The notes under the pieces were generated by a model. The model did not search any database. It was not told the origin of the DNA and worked only from the letters and a program-made list of their open reading frames with translations. Shown here piece by piece: positions 1 through 11,324 of a DNA stretch of 64,000 bases (positions within the stretch are counted from its first letter, which is position 1; every line of letters starts with the position of its first letter). The stretch covers positions 44,827,874-44,891,873 of the forward strand of contig NC_080082.1 of assembly GCF_949987535.1 (NCBI RefSeq), read 5' to 3'. The position numbers and the translations under genes were made by a program. Source of the DNA: Balaenoptera acutorostrata. Its lineage: Eukaryota; Chordata; Mammalia; Artiodactyla; Balaenopteridae.

Positions 1-150
1 AAATTCACCTTTCTGTGCCTCTGTCCCATGGAGATAATAACATCTACCTAATAAGGTGATTCTGAGGATTCAATGAAATGATGCATCATATGGGGCAGTA
101 AATTCAGTGCCAACATATAATAAGAGCTGAATAAATGGCATTTGTTACTG
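1..150 (+). repeat. MIR SINE fragment
   Basis: The order of elements matches the 3' half of MIR: a pyrimidine-rich start, then 'gagataataacatctacc', then 'gattctgaggattcaatg', ending in 'gctgaataaatgg'. The copy is cut by the window edge. Family assigned by eye. Confidence 0.7.
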
Positions 151-3100
151 TTGGGTTGGAGTTATGGGGGTTTGAATCTCCCCTCCATGGAGGGAGGGTT
201 CTGGAGTGGACCAATCCAGTACAGACAAAGGGCCAACATGGAGGCAGGATTCCACCCAACTGGCATCAGGGAAGAAGTTGTCACCCAAAACAAAAGGGGA
301 TCTGATGCTTCTTAGTGATCTAATCTAAGGGTCCCAGTGCTGGGGAGGGGGTCTAGGTGAAAACAGAAACTGGAAGGGCCTAAAATGGACCTCACAACAG
401 GTTCCAGCACCAAAACCCAGAGTTCTGAACCAAGGAAGTGAGGTAGAGTGGCAACGGGGGTGGGGTGTGGTGGTGGGGTTACTTGGAGGAAGGAGTGTGC
501 ACAGATGGGTTACAACTACTTAAGGGGTGCACAGACCACTACCACAGCACTAAGAGAAGCTTCCTCATGACACCTTCCTCAACTGCAACCCTGCGGGAGA
601 GGTAAAGGGGCCGTGGAGGCCAGCAAGTGCCTGGAGGAACTCTCCAGAGGCCCCCCGGGGACCCCCCCCCCACAGTGTCTTGAAAATTAAATCAGAGCCT
701 TGAGAAAACATGCTGAAACTCTACCTCTGTATGGGTTATTCACTCTCTTAAAATACTGTCTTCAGCACAGCCCCTGCCAACTGGATATAAAATCCACCTT
801 TCTTGGTTTGGCGTTCGAGGCAGTCTGCTGCCGATGGGCACAGGCCATGAGCAGGAGGCCTGCTGATGCACCTTCCTCAGCCACCCCACAACAACTCGCA
901 CACTCTTCAGTGACAGGGAAGAGGAGGTGGCCCCCAGATAAAACTTCCTCTAAGACCAGCAGAGGCACTTATGTGAATGCCTAGGCCAATCTTTGGGAAT
1001 TTTTCTTTTAAGGTTTTGACTGAAAAATAATTACAGCTGTTTAGTCCTCTGCTATAAATTAGAGCTTTCACGTACACAAGCCCTGTGAGGTGGAGAGGCC
1101 AGTCATCCTGCCTGGGCCCATGATGCAGAAATATCCTGCATCACAGGCGTATAGGGTGAAGCAGTCTAGGGACCTGCCTAACAAGCAGAGGAGGGAGGAC
1201 CAGGGCCGTGGGCTCAGCTCTGCCTGGGTTCTCTCACCCAGGGATCTGCTCACCTATGCAGCTCCGTGCCGTCTCACAGCCCAGCCCAATCTTCTCTTTT
1301 CTGAGCCCATTTCATGGCAGACATTCAGTAAATGTCCTTTAAATAGACTTGAATTGAGGGAAAAGCAAACCCAGGGAAAGACAGGGGCATAAAGTCCTGC
1401 TCTTAGCCGGCATGTCTCAGAGTTCAAAGCCCATCCCTGCCCATGGGCTTCTGGAGTGTCTCCCGCCCCTCCGGTCTCCCCCAGCAACCCACCCCTCAGT
1501 GGGCCCATTCAGTGCTCAAGGAATGAAGAACCCAGAGGGGGAAACTGCCTTGGTTCTGCCAGGGAAAGAGTACATTTGATAGTTTTATCAGCCTCACATC
1601 CCTGTAACAGACCCCTTCTAGGGTGTCTGCTCAACATTCACCCCATTGTTTGGGGAGAGTGCCCAGGCAGTGATGAGACAGGGGAAAGCCCAGGTGGCAC
1701 AGATGCATCCACCAACCATAGTGACTGGTCCACTCGAGCTCAAAAGGCCCGGTGAGGGCAGTTCATCATCTGTGCTGGCCTGATCCCCCCACGTGAGTTT
1801 GGAGCAGGGACTGAACTCACCGGCCAGCCTCTTGCTTATGCGTGACCTGGGAGTATGAAGGGTCGACACAGCCACGTGCCACCCTGGAGAGGTGCAGCAG
1901 AGAAGGCCAGACTGCAGGAATAGAAATGTGAAAGAGTTGCAGAGGCAAGAGAGGAAAGATGGAAGGAGCAACTCTTCGCTGAGTCCCACCTCGTGAGGCT
2001 GGCTGCACGCCAGACCAGCAGGGGCCTGAGCTACCCGCGCTCTTCCCGTCAGCACCCTTTTCCTATTAAACCAGCCTGGGCGGGTTCTGTCCTCTGCCCA
2101 CCGCCCCCCCCCCCACCAACATCATCCTGAAGACGAATCCCAGCCACTTCTGCCGCCCTCAGCAGATTTCCTGGGAACACCCAGACGAGGCAGGAACTGT
2201 CGTTTAAGTAATTCTGCTTTCCTTTCCACCTGGGTCGTCTGCTGCCTCCCCAGAGCTCCCAAGTTTGGCACCTCTTGGGCTGGGCATAATGTAAAGTCTG
2301 AGCACAAGACCCAGCCCCCAGCCGCACAGAACAGGAGAGCTCACGGGGCCACGGCGCAGTGCATAGCGCTGGCTCCTTGACTAATGCTGGACTCTGCCAC
2401 GAGCACATTTCACCACCTTTTGTACAGCACATTCCTGTGTATTTTAGTCCAATAAACAGGCATGGTTTTTTCTAGAGCCAGTATTTCTTTTGTATTTACT
2501 GCTATTGGGGGTTATCTGTTTTGTTTAAAAAATCAGTTCATGAGTTTCCGTCGACTGACTTATTGCTATTGATTTCCACTGTGCCATACCTGCCTCTTCT
2601 TCTTCATGAGTGTTTGTTTTGCATCCTCTCAGAGGAAGAAGAAAGCCTTTCTGATGATCCAGGCCCACTGTGACTTCCCTTCCCTGTCTCAGCCTGGAGC
2701 CCCTCTCGCTCCACTGAGAACAGCTGTTCCTTGTTCCTTATCTTTGCCAGGAGTGGCTCCTGGCAGGCACCTCGTTGGAAAGGCAGCATGGTGGGTAGAA
2801 GCACTCTGGGCATTCCATCCCCTATCACACACTATGTGACCTTGGATGCATCCCTTCTGTCCCTGGGCCCAGTTTCCTAGTTTGCTGAATGAAGGCACTG
2901 GCCCACAGCACCTTCAGTTTCCCAAAGGCCCGGCCACGTGGCCGCTCCACCTCTCACGGCTCCACGAGGGTGAGCTCAGCCAGGGCAGGTGCTTTTCCTG
3001 ACAAACCACCGCCAGCTCACCCGCAGACAGCCCTCACCCAGCACCTCAGCCCAGGCATCGCCTTTCTACATGCACGGCCTTTCTGCATCCTTCAGCGCCA

Positions 3101-3470
3101 CACTGCTCCCACATGTGTGTTTTTGTCACTCTCCTGCCTTAGCTGGTCCACGGAGGCAGGCTGTTCTTTGCTGCCCCAGGCTCCCGCTGGGCCTCAAGCC
3201 CTCTTTGTTATGGATTGGAGGCAGAAAAGGAGAGGTTTAATAGGTTGGGATGGATATTCATGAACACTAAAGGCTATTTTTTCTTTTTCCATCAGTATAG
3301 TGGTTTTAAAATATATCCACTAATATTATACTTCGACTTCCTCCCTTCAGAAAAAGAAGTCTAACCCCAAATGTGGGCCGTACTTAATGACTCACTTCTA
3401 ACGCATAGAATGTGGTTGGAAGAACTGCTATATGATTTCCAAAGCCTGGTCATAAAAAGGATAACTTTGG
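151..3470. other. Mostly unique sequence, no gene recognised
   Basis: No exon, RNA gene or clear repeat was recognised. There are short homopolymers, C runs near 660-672 and 2101-2114, and an isolated AATAAA near 2450 with no open frame leading to it. Open frames here are short and occur on both strands at once, as expected by chance in GC-rich DNA. Confidence 0.5.
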
Positions 3471-3477
3471 CCTAAAT

Positions 3478-3800
3478 GTCTCTCTTGGATCGCTTGCTCT
3501 GAGGGAAGCCAGCCACCGGGTCAGTAGGACACTCAAGCTGACTGTGGAGCTGGAACCATGTAAAGGAACCAAGGCCCCCCAACAACTCCCAACAGCAACC
3601 ATCCCTGAAGGTGAGCCACCTCAGAAGCCTCCAGGTGACAGCAACCTCATAAAGGACCCTGAGCCAGGACCACCTGGCCAAGCCATGCTGAATTCTTGAC
3701 CCACAGAAACTCTGAGGATAATAAATATTAATTGTTGTTTTAAGCCATTAACTTTGGAGTAATTTGTTTGCAGTGATAGATAACGAATAATTAATACACC
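3478..3800 (+). mobile_element. ERVL-MaLR (MLT1-like) LTR fragment
   Basis: The 3' end carries the characteristic MaLR run: 'acccacagaaactctgagg', 'ataataaatatta', 'gttgttttaagcc', then 'gtaatttgtttgcag' and 'gatagataacgaataa'. The 5' boundary is uncertain. No internal sequence follows, so it is probably a solo or truncated LTR. Confidence 0.65.
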
Positions 3801-5400
3801 CTGAATCTCCCATGGCAGCTAAGTGTGTGTTGCTCATCTCTTTCCCTGCACACAGAAAACAGGAGAACCCTTCTGTTGTTATCGAGTTGACTTAAGCAGA
3901 ATTCTGAGCAGAGGTAAACTTGCATTGCTACCCTGTGACCTTGTGTTTTGCCAGTGCAGTTGACCCAGGTTCGGTCCACACAACCCAGGTACATCCATGA
4001 ATCTACAGCCTTTAGCTTAGCAAGGCTTGTGGGACCTGGGTGGCTACCACAGTACAGGCCTGTCCAAGACTCAGGGTCACCATCCACTTTGGGAGGAGCA
4101 CCACTGAGTCCAGAGATGCCCCTGTACCAGGTCCACAAATGCTGACACTGAAGCATCCCCAAGCGTCTGAATGGAAACAGATTTCCCTGCAGTGCAGGGC
4201 CAGGACTTGAGCTGCAGCCTCTGCTCCGATAACTACAGCTGGATTGCTGTGGCAGCTGGGGGACATTGCTAATGCATCCTGCTGGCTTCCCCAAGGCGGG
4301 TCTGGGCCAAAGCGTGTGATGCTGCATCCTTCCCTCCTGATACAGGCTCTGGATGCCAAGATCTTGAAGAGAGTGAGAGGGATCACATTTGTGCTGAACC
4401 CAGGCCCCTGGCCAAGAGCGCTGGAGGCATCCTAGCCTGTCATCCTCATGGACAATGACAGATCCATCATCCAAGCAGTGAGCACGGGGCCAGGCACTAC
4501 CAGGGATGTCTGCCAGCACTCAGTGTGCCCTGTGGGCCTCCCATTATAAGGACAGACACTCAAGTCAATCCAGTTAGCAAACACTGTCTGACCATCTACC
4601 GTGTGTGGGGCACAGGAGTGGTGATGAGAGGAAAGGGGAGTTAACACAGCTCCCGCCTCCATAAGCCCCACTCTCCAGTGAGTGGAGAAATACAGGATGA
4701 ATTTGTGAACAAGAATCGAACTGAGGTACTAGCAGCCTCTGCATCTTCTGAGTACCCGAGAAGTGGGAACACTAAGGGAAGTTCTATGAAAGGGTCTGCC
4801 CTTGGCCCAGGCTCTAAGAGATCATGAAGAAAGGCTTTCAACAAAGGCCAACAGCAGACGGCATCACAGAGGTGTGAGAGAGCCAGGCGTGCCCGGGTCT
4901 GTGAACATCACTCTATCACGGCAGTAGGTTATGCAGGCCAACAAGTGCCGCCATATGTTGTGAAACAAACAACTCCAAACAACAGGTGCTTGTTTCTTGC
5001 TTACAGGTTTGCAAGTTGGCTGAGTCATCTCTGCTCTAGACTGGGGGTCAAGTTCAGGCCTACTCACATACCTCTCATTCCAGGGCCCAGGCTAAAGGAG
5101 CAACAGCTACCTGGGCCTACACTTCTCAAGGTGCAAGGAAGGAGGGCAAAAGGCGAAGCCAAACCACACAACTTTTAAAGCCTCCAGTTGGATATGACAC
5201 ACCTTATGTCTACACACATTCCACTCGTTACAGCAGAGCACATGGCTGAAACCAAAATCTGTGGAACAAAGAAGTACACTCTGTCCAGGATGCACCTTGA
5301 CAAGGATGGGGAGGGAAGGGAAAATTGTGAAAAATTAATATGATCTGCTTAACAGATGGTGGCCAGGAAGTCATAGGAGATGAGACTGGAAACACAGACT
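3801..5400. other. No gene recognised; possible ancient repeat at 4930-5290
   Basis: The part from about 4930 to 5290 has the feel of an old interspersed repeat: 'gttggctgagtcatctctg', 'caggctaaaggagcaac', and later 'gcacatggctgaaacc'. I could not name a family. The rest looks unique. Confidence 0.35.
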
Positions 5401-5404
5401 GGAC

Positions 5405-5815
5405 CTTGTATGAGAGAGGCTAGCTGGTTGTTCACCAAACTATTTCTCTTTCCCTCCTGGGCACAAAAGTAGACTACATTTTCCAGCTTCCTTTGTAGCT
5501 AGTATCCTGAATCTGGCCAATGGAAGGTGGTAGACATGATGGACTCTACTCTCAGGCCCAGCCAGTTAAACCTACCACATAACCCTCCACTCTTTCCTCA
5601 TCTGCTGGGTAGATATACAGAATCCAGCTGAGGACACTGAAGCCTGAGGTGATAGCAGAGCCACAGTGTGGAAGGAGCATGGCCCCTGAGTCACTGCTTG
5701 GAGGACAGTCACCAGGAGATACCCAAGTTAGTCTGCCTTGGGAATTGTGAGTACACTTGTATTGTATCAAGCCACAGAGATTTGGGGATTGTTTGTTATA
5801 GCAATTGATCTACCC
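5405..5815 (+). mobile_element. ERVL-MaLR-like LTR fragment
   Basis: It has 'ttccagcttcctttgtagc' and 'tggccaatggaagg' in the 5' part, and ends 'caagccacagagatttgg' then 'gtttgttatagcaattgat'. This is the usual 3' end layout of MLT1/MST-type LTRs. Subfamily not determined. Confidence 0.55.
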
Positions 5816-5849
5816 TACTATTACCCCATGTCACAGAGGCCCTTGGTGT

Positions 5850-6008
5850 GTGGCTAAGTGGAATTGAAATCAGGAAGGCCTGGATTAAAATATCTGCCCC
5901 AGCACTTTTCTGTGGGATGACCTTGAGCAAATTGCTTTACCTCTCTAGGCCTTAATTTTTCATCTTTAAATGGTGATTCATAGTTCCCACCTCAGAAGGT
6001 ATGTCAAT
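5850..6008 (+). repeat. MIR SINE
   Basis: MIR core and 3' part are readable: 'gaaggcctggattaaaat', 'gatgaccttgagcaaattg', 'ctctctaggccttaat', then 'cacctcagaaggtatg'. Confidence 0.7.
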
Positions 6009-6394
6009 GACAAATCCTGTTACTAAACCAGGTGAGGTTTCTTACTGAGTCCTGGCAGGGTGGCCTGGTCGGCCCAGAAGTTTACAAGAGGCTTTCAGGA
6101 GGTGGGAAGTCAACCACATGGCATGTTGAGGGTTAAATCTTCCTGGGGGCTCATTCTGCTTGGAGCAGGGGAGGCAGGAGTGGGGGAGCAGGATGCCCTC
6201 CATAGGCCAGGGCTGGGAAGAGCCACACTGCAGGAGGGGCAGGTCCTCTACTTTGCTGGAGGTTTCTGCACATACATTTACTAGAAGGCTGGCAGGAATG
6301 GGATGGTAAATCTCTCCTCTCAGCCTGCCACCTGCCCCTGACCCCCCAGTTCCCCCAAACCTACAAAGGCCACTTTGAACCCCAGATGATCGCA

Positions 6395-6480
6395 GTACTC
6401 TCCTCACTGGGCTTTTTGTGAGGATGACATGAGCTGCTATTTATAAAGTTCATGGAGCTATGCTGTGCAAGGGGTTGTTA
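6395..6480 (+). repeat. MIR-like fragment
   Basis: It reads 'cctcactgggc', 'gtgaggatgacatgagc' and ends near a short AAATAAATAAA tail, as in MIR 3' ends. It abuts the L1 5' end. Confidence 0.4.
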
Positions 6481-6506
6481 AATAAATAAAACAAATAGAA
6501 AATCAT

Positions 6507-9010
6507 GAGGCAAGAGATGGCAGAATAGGAGGACGTGGAATTTGTCACTCCTCACAAGTACATCAATACATCTACAAATGGAATAATTCTCATAGAGCAC
6601 CTGTTGAACATTAGTGGAAGACTTCAAACACCCAAAAGGACAAGAAAAATCCCCTCACAACCAGGTAGGATGAAAGAAAGAATTAAAAAAGAGAAGAGGA
6701 ATTAAGAAAGAACCAGCAACACTGGTGGGAAGCTGAAGGTGAGGGGAGGTCCCTGCACTCAGAAAAACTCCCTCACGGTGGGGAAATCAGCTGGGACAGA
6801 AAAGAACCTTCAGGGAATCAAAGGAGAATGAAGTGGATGGTCTATGGAAGGGAGGACAAAGTAAGAACTGCACGCATTGTCTACACCACAGCTCTGTGCA
6901 TTCCAGCCTGAGTTGTGAGTTGCCTGTTGCAAAGGGGGGCTGGGTTCTGGAAAGTGGGGTGTGGAGAACGGACCCAGGGAGGGGACAGCTGTTGGCTGTG
7001 AAAAGACAGCCTGAAGGGACAGGAGTAAAGAGCTCCACAACTGGGAAAGTCTGCGGAAAAAACCCGGGACACCATAGAAGCAAAGCGTCATTGTTGAGTG
7101 GCGTACAGGGGCAGAGCTGCCATTACAACCCCTTTCCCCACCCTCCAGCTTCTTTGGCCTCAGAGGGCACTGGTAGGGGCTCCTATCTGAGCGGCTGGGG
7201 TCTCCTCTGCCCACATGGGCTCTGGGAGCCTAAGTACCACCCATCCCAAAGCCTCCTTGGGAATCAGCCCTGGGTACCCCTGCCTGGGACAAGAGTCCAC
7301 TGATGCTGGAGGGGTCTGAGTGCTAAAGCATGGGGTTGGGAGAAGAGATCTGGGGAGAGGAACACTGTTGGCTGCGTGGATACAGTGGAGAGGACAGGAG
7401 TGAGGGGAAGTGCAGCCGGGAATGCCCCTAGAGGAAGCATGGTCTGCCTGGAAAGCAAGGCGCCATTGTTGAGAAGCACATGGGGGACGGGGCTGCCACC
7501 ACCCTCACACACCAGCTCATGTCTCCGTGGGCACTGGGAGGGACTCCCACCAGAGCGAGCACACCACAGTCTGTTCCACTTGCCTGCTGGTCCCTGCTGC
7601 CACGGCAGGCAACTTGCTCACACCTCAGTTGTGGCCGCCGTACCCTCTCCCTGGCCTGAGTGAGTAAGTGTGTCCCAGGCAGCTGCTGCTTTCGCTCCCT
7701 CTCACCTGGGCAAGGAGTAGACGCCTGAGGGTGGCACACAGACAGAGGTGGGGTCAAAACCAAAATGTGCACATGCAGGGGTGGTGCAACTAAGGAAGAG
7801 GAATGGAAATCTTTCTGTGCAGCTGCACAAGCTGTGGATTAAGTCCCTGAGATCGGCTGGGTAAATCCTGCATCTGTGGAATACCTGAATAGACAACAAG
7901 TGTTCCCACAATTGAGACCAGTCTAGCCTTCCCAGGACTGGACAAGTACACAAGGGAATCGGGCCAGGTCAGAGTCTGAGCCGGCTCCACACTGCCCACA
8001 GCAGGTCCAGAGACCTACCTAGAGGTATTGGGAGGCCTCCTGGGGAGGCGGGGATTGGCTCTGGCTCACTGTGGGAGCAAGGACACTGACGGAGGAGGCC
8101 CTAGGAAAATATTCTTATTACTATTATTCTTTTTTTGTTTGTTTCATTTTGTTCAGTTGTTGGTGTTGTTGCTTTTGTTATCTTTTATCTTTTATTTTTA
8201 TTTTTTACTTTTTTAACATATATACTTTTCATTTTTCTATTTTTACTTTACTTTTTTGTTGTTTTGTGTTTTTTTTCTTGTTTTTGTTCTTTGTTTTTTC
8301 TTTCTTTTCTTGATTGTTTTTATGTGTATATTTTATGTTTGCTTTGCTTTTTTGTTGTTTGCTTTTTGTTTTTGTTTTATTTCTCATTTTCTGTTTTTGT
8401 TAGTTTAGTGTGAGTTGCAGTGTTGTTGCTGTTGTTTGTTTGCTGTTGCTTTTGTGATTTGTCTTGGATTTTGTTTGTCTATGTGTTTTCTTTTCTTTCT
8501 TTTTTCTCTGGCTGCACTGTGTGGCTTGCAAGCTCTTGGTTCCCTGGCCAGGGGTCAGGCTTGGGCCTCTGGGGTGGGAGTGCCAAGTCCAGGATGCTGG
8601 ACCACCAGAGGATTCCTGGATCCAGGAAATATTAATCAGTGTTCATGCTCCCAGAAATATCCATATCAACACCAAGACCCAGCCCCACACAACTGCCTGC
8701 AGGCTCCAGAGCTGGACGCCTCACACCAAACAACCAGCAAGACAGGAACACAGCCCCACCCATTAGCAGACAGGCTGCTTAAAGTCATACTAAGCTCACA
8801 GACACCCCAAAACACATCACCTGACACAGCCATGCCCTTCAGAGGGTAAAGACTCAGCTCTATCCTCCAGAGCGTAGGCACCAGTCCTTCCCTCCAGGAA
8901 GCCTACACAAGCCCCTGGACCAACCTCACTCACCAGAGGGCAGACAACAGAAGGAAAGAAACTATGACCCTGTAGCCTGAAGAAAGGAGACCATAAACAC
9001 AGTAGGTTGG
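6507..9010 (+). promoter_or_regulatory. L1 5'UTR (internal promoter region)
   Basis: This is the non-coding leader between the L1 5' end and ORF1. In L1 elements the leader holds an internal RNA polymerase II promoter; that role is known for the family and was not tested here. It is GC-rich from about 6900 to 8100, then becomes very T-rich (8119-8506). It then has a segment resembling an antisense tRNA-Glu SINE (8503-8615) and finishes with the 'ccagagggcagacaacag' stretch shared with copy B. The open frames here, including the Phe/Leu-rich ones in the T tract, are not considered coding. Confidence 0.7.
8119..8506 (+). repeat. T-rich low-complexity tract inside L1 5'UTR
   Basis: About 390 bases dominated by T with scattered G (repeated 'tttttgtt', 'gttgtt' units) and very few A or C. 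It gives overlapping Phe/Leu/Cys-rich open frames that are composition artefacts. Confidence 0.85.
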
Positions 9011-9015
9011 ACAAA

Positions 9016-9916
9016 ATGAGATGACAGAGAAATATGTTGCAGATGAAGGAGCAAGGTAAAATCCCACAAGACCAAATAAATGAAGAAGAAATAGGCAATC
9101 TATCTGAAAAAGAATTCAGAGTACTGATAGTAAAGATGATCCAAGATCTTGGAAATAGAATGGAGGCATGGATCGAAAAGATAAAAGAAATGTTTAATAA
9201 GGACCTAGAAGAACTAAAGAGCAAAGAATCAGTGATGAACAACACAATAACTGAAAAGAAAAACTAGAAGGAATCAATAGCAGAATAATTGAGGCAGAAG
9301 AACGGATAAGTGAGCCGGAAGACAGAATGGTGGAAATAACTGTCAAGAAGCAGAATAAAGAAAAATAATGAAAAGAAATGAGGACAGTTTCAGAGACTTC
9401 TGGGACAACATCAAATGCACCAACATTGGAATTATAGGGGTCCCAAAAGAAGAAGAGAAAGGGAAAGGGCCTGAGAAAATATTTGAAGAGATTATAGTCA
9501 AAAGCTTCCCTAACATGGGAAAGGAAATAGTCAGTCAAGTCCAGGAAGCTCAGAGAGTTCCATACAGGATAAACCCAAGGAGAAACACAACAAGACACAT
9601 ATTAAACAAACTGACAAAAAATTAAATACAAAGAAAAAATATTAAAAGCAGCAAGGGAAAACAAACAAATAACCTACAAGGGAATGCCCGTAAGGTTATC
9701 AGCTGATTTTTCAGCAGAAACTCTGCAGGCCAGAAGGGAGTGGCAGGACATATTTAAAGTGATGAAAGGCGAAAACCTACAACCAAGATTACTCTACCCA
9801 GCAAGGATCTCATTCAGATTCGATGGAGAAACCAAAAGCTTTACAGACAAGCAAAATTTAAGAGAATTCAGCACCCCAAAGCAACTCTACAACAAATGTT
9901 AAAGGATCTTCTCTAG
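9016..9916 (+). pseudogene. L1 ORF1 of copy A, disabled
   Basis: This is the L1 RNA-binding chaperone ORF, which in a working element coats L1 RNA as a trimer. It aligns along its whole length to the intact ORF1 of copy B. Lesions seen: codon 3 is TGA where B has AGG; a small deletion near 9254-9262 shifts the frame; another shift falls near 9365; another near 9620 in an A-rich stretch. The C-terminal part from 9684 is open to the natural TAG at 9914-9916. The residual pieces still show the coiled-coil-like Glu/Lys-rich start and the 'IIGVPKEEE' RRM segment. Confidence 0.85.
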
Positions 9917-9973
9917 GCGGGAAACACAGAGAAGAAAAAGCCCTACAAGAACAAACCCAGGATAATTAAGAAA

Positions 9974-10230
9974 ATGGTAATAGGAAGATACATATCGATA
10001 ACTACCTTAAATGAAAATGGATTAAATGCTCCAACCAAAAGACATAGACTGGCTGAATGGATACAAAAACAAGACCCATATATATGCTGTCTACAAGAGA
10101 CCAACTTCAGGCCTAGGGACACATACAGACTGAAAGTGAGGGGATAGAAAAAGATATTCCATGCAAATGGAAATCAAAAGAAAGCTGGAGGAGCAATTCT
10201 TGTATCAGACAAAATAGATTTTAAAATAAG
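9974..10230 (+). pseudogene. L1 ORF2 of copy A, 5' stub only
   Basis: The start lies 57 bases after the ORF1 stop, the same spacing as in copy B. It encodes the first part of the endonuclease domain, including the Asn near residue 14 and the 'QET' segment with the catalytic Glu. It is cut off after about 85 codons at the junction with copy B. It also contains an in-frame TAG at 10145-10147 where copy B has a Trp codon. Confidence 0.8.
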
Positions 10231-10360
10231 AATTACTCCAGAACCTCCCATCAAGCCTCTTAGATAGCCTCAACCACCAGAGGGCAGACAGCAGAAGCAA
10301 GAAAAACTACAATCCTGCAGCCTGTGGACCAAAAACCACAGTTACAGAAAGATAGACAAG

Positions 10361-11266
10361 ATGAAAAGGCAGAGGGCTATATACCAGACGAAGGAACAAG
10401 AAAAAAACCCAGAAAAACAACTAAATGAAGTGGAGATAGGCAACATTCCAGAAAAAGAGTTCAGAATAATGATAGTGAAGATGATCCAGGACCTCGGAAT
10501 AAGAATGGAGGCAAAGATTGAGAAGATGCAAGAAATGATTAACAAAGACCTAGAAGAATTAAAGAACAAACAAACAGAGATGACCAATACAATAACTGAA
10601 ATGAAAACTACACTAGAAGGAATCAATAGCAGAATAACTGAGGCAGAAGAACGGATAAGTGACCTGGAAGACAGAATGGTGGAATTCACTGCTGCGGAAC
10701 AGACTAAAGAAAAAAGAATGAAAAGAAATGAAGACAGCCTAAGAGACCTCTGGGACAACATTAAACGCAACAACATTCGCATTATAGGGGTCCCAGAAGG
10801 AGAAGAGAGACAGAAAGGACCAGAGAAAATATTTGAAGAGATTATAGTCGAAAACTTCCCTAACATGGGAAAGGAAATAGCCACCCAAGTCCAGGAAGCG
10901 CAGAGAGTCCCATACAGAATAAACCCAAGGAGAAACACGCCGAGACACATAGTAATCAAAGTGGCAAAAATTAAACACAAAGAAAAATTATTGAAAGCAA
11001 CAAGGGAAAAACGACAAATAACATACAAGGGAACTCCCATAAGGTTAACAGCTGATTTCTCAGCAGAAACTCTACAAGCCAGAAGGGAGTGGCATGATAC
11101 ATTTAAAGTGATGAAAGGGAAGAACCTACAACCAAGATTACTCTACCCAGCAAGGCTCTCATTCAGATTCAATGGAGAAATCAAAAGCTTTACAGACAAG
11201 CAAAAGCTAAGAGAATTCAGCACCACCAAACCAGCTCTACAAAAAATGCTAAAGGAACTTCTCTAA
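10361..11266 (+). CDS. L1 ORF1 protein (L1ORF1p-like), intact frame
   Basis: Encodes a 301-residue protein with no internal stop. L1 ORF1p is a trimeric RNA-binding nucleic-acid chaperone of the cytoplasmic L1 ribonucleoprotein. Visible layout: a Lys/Glu-rich region of about residues 1-120 with coiled-coil heptads ('MIQDLGIRMEAKIEKMQEM'); an RRM at about 130-215 starting with 'IRIIGVPEGE'; and a basic C-terminal domain with 'REKRQITYKG' and 'LSFRF'. The ATG is chosen because the equivalent ATG in copy A lies at the same place and ORF2 follows after 58 bases. It is about 10 percent shorter than human ORF1p. Coding capacity is intact, but the ORF2 next to it is dead and the promoter region is missing, so expression is doubtful. 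It is a transposon gene, not a host gene. Confidence 0.85.
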   Translation: MKRQRAIYQTKEQEKNPEKQLNEVEIGNIPEKEFRIMIVKMIQDLGIRMEAKIEKMQEMINKDLEELKNKQTEMTNTITEMKTTLEGINSRITEAEERISDLEDRMVEFTAAEQTKEKRMKRNEDSLRDLWDNIKRNNIRIIGVPEGEERQKGPEKIFEEIIVENFPNMGKEIATQVQEAQRVPYRINPRRNTPRHIVIKVAKIKHKEKLLKATREKRQITYKGTPIRLTADFSAETLQARREWHDTFKVMKGKNLQPRLLYPARLSFRFNGEIKSFTDKQKLREFSTTKPALQKMLKELL

Positions 11267-11324
11267 GTGGGAAACACAAGAGAAGAAAAGGACCTACAAA
11301 AACAAACCCAAAACAATTAAGAAA

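Larger units (their letters stand above)
6507..10230 (+). mobile_element. LINE-1 copy A: complete 5'UTR, decayed ORF1, ORF2 stub
   Basis: The element begins with a cetartiodactyl-type L1 5' end ('agagatggcagaatagg' followed by 'aggacgtggaa'). It runs through a roughly 2.5-kb 5'UTR, then a disabled ORF1 at 9016-9916, and an ORF2 that breaks off after about 85 codons. Sequence 8926-10229 aligns by eye, with many differences, to 10255-11580 of the next L1. At about 10230 the homology to ORF2 stops abruptly and a second L1 begins within its own 5'UTR. Copy A has no 3' end of its own at this point. Either copy B inserted or recombined here with loss of the rest of A, or the pair arose by template switching. 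Confidence 0.88.

Noticed and set aside
3791..4519. 242-codon minus-strand open frame
   Set aside because: No domain or signal is recognisable, composition is ordinary for the region, and other frames overlap it. It is treated as chance.
8028..8635. Phe/Leu/Cys-rich open frames looking like small membrane proteins
   Set aside because: They lie in the T-rich part of the L1 5'UTR and overlap in all three plus frames, so they result from base composition.
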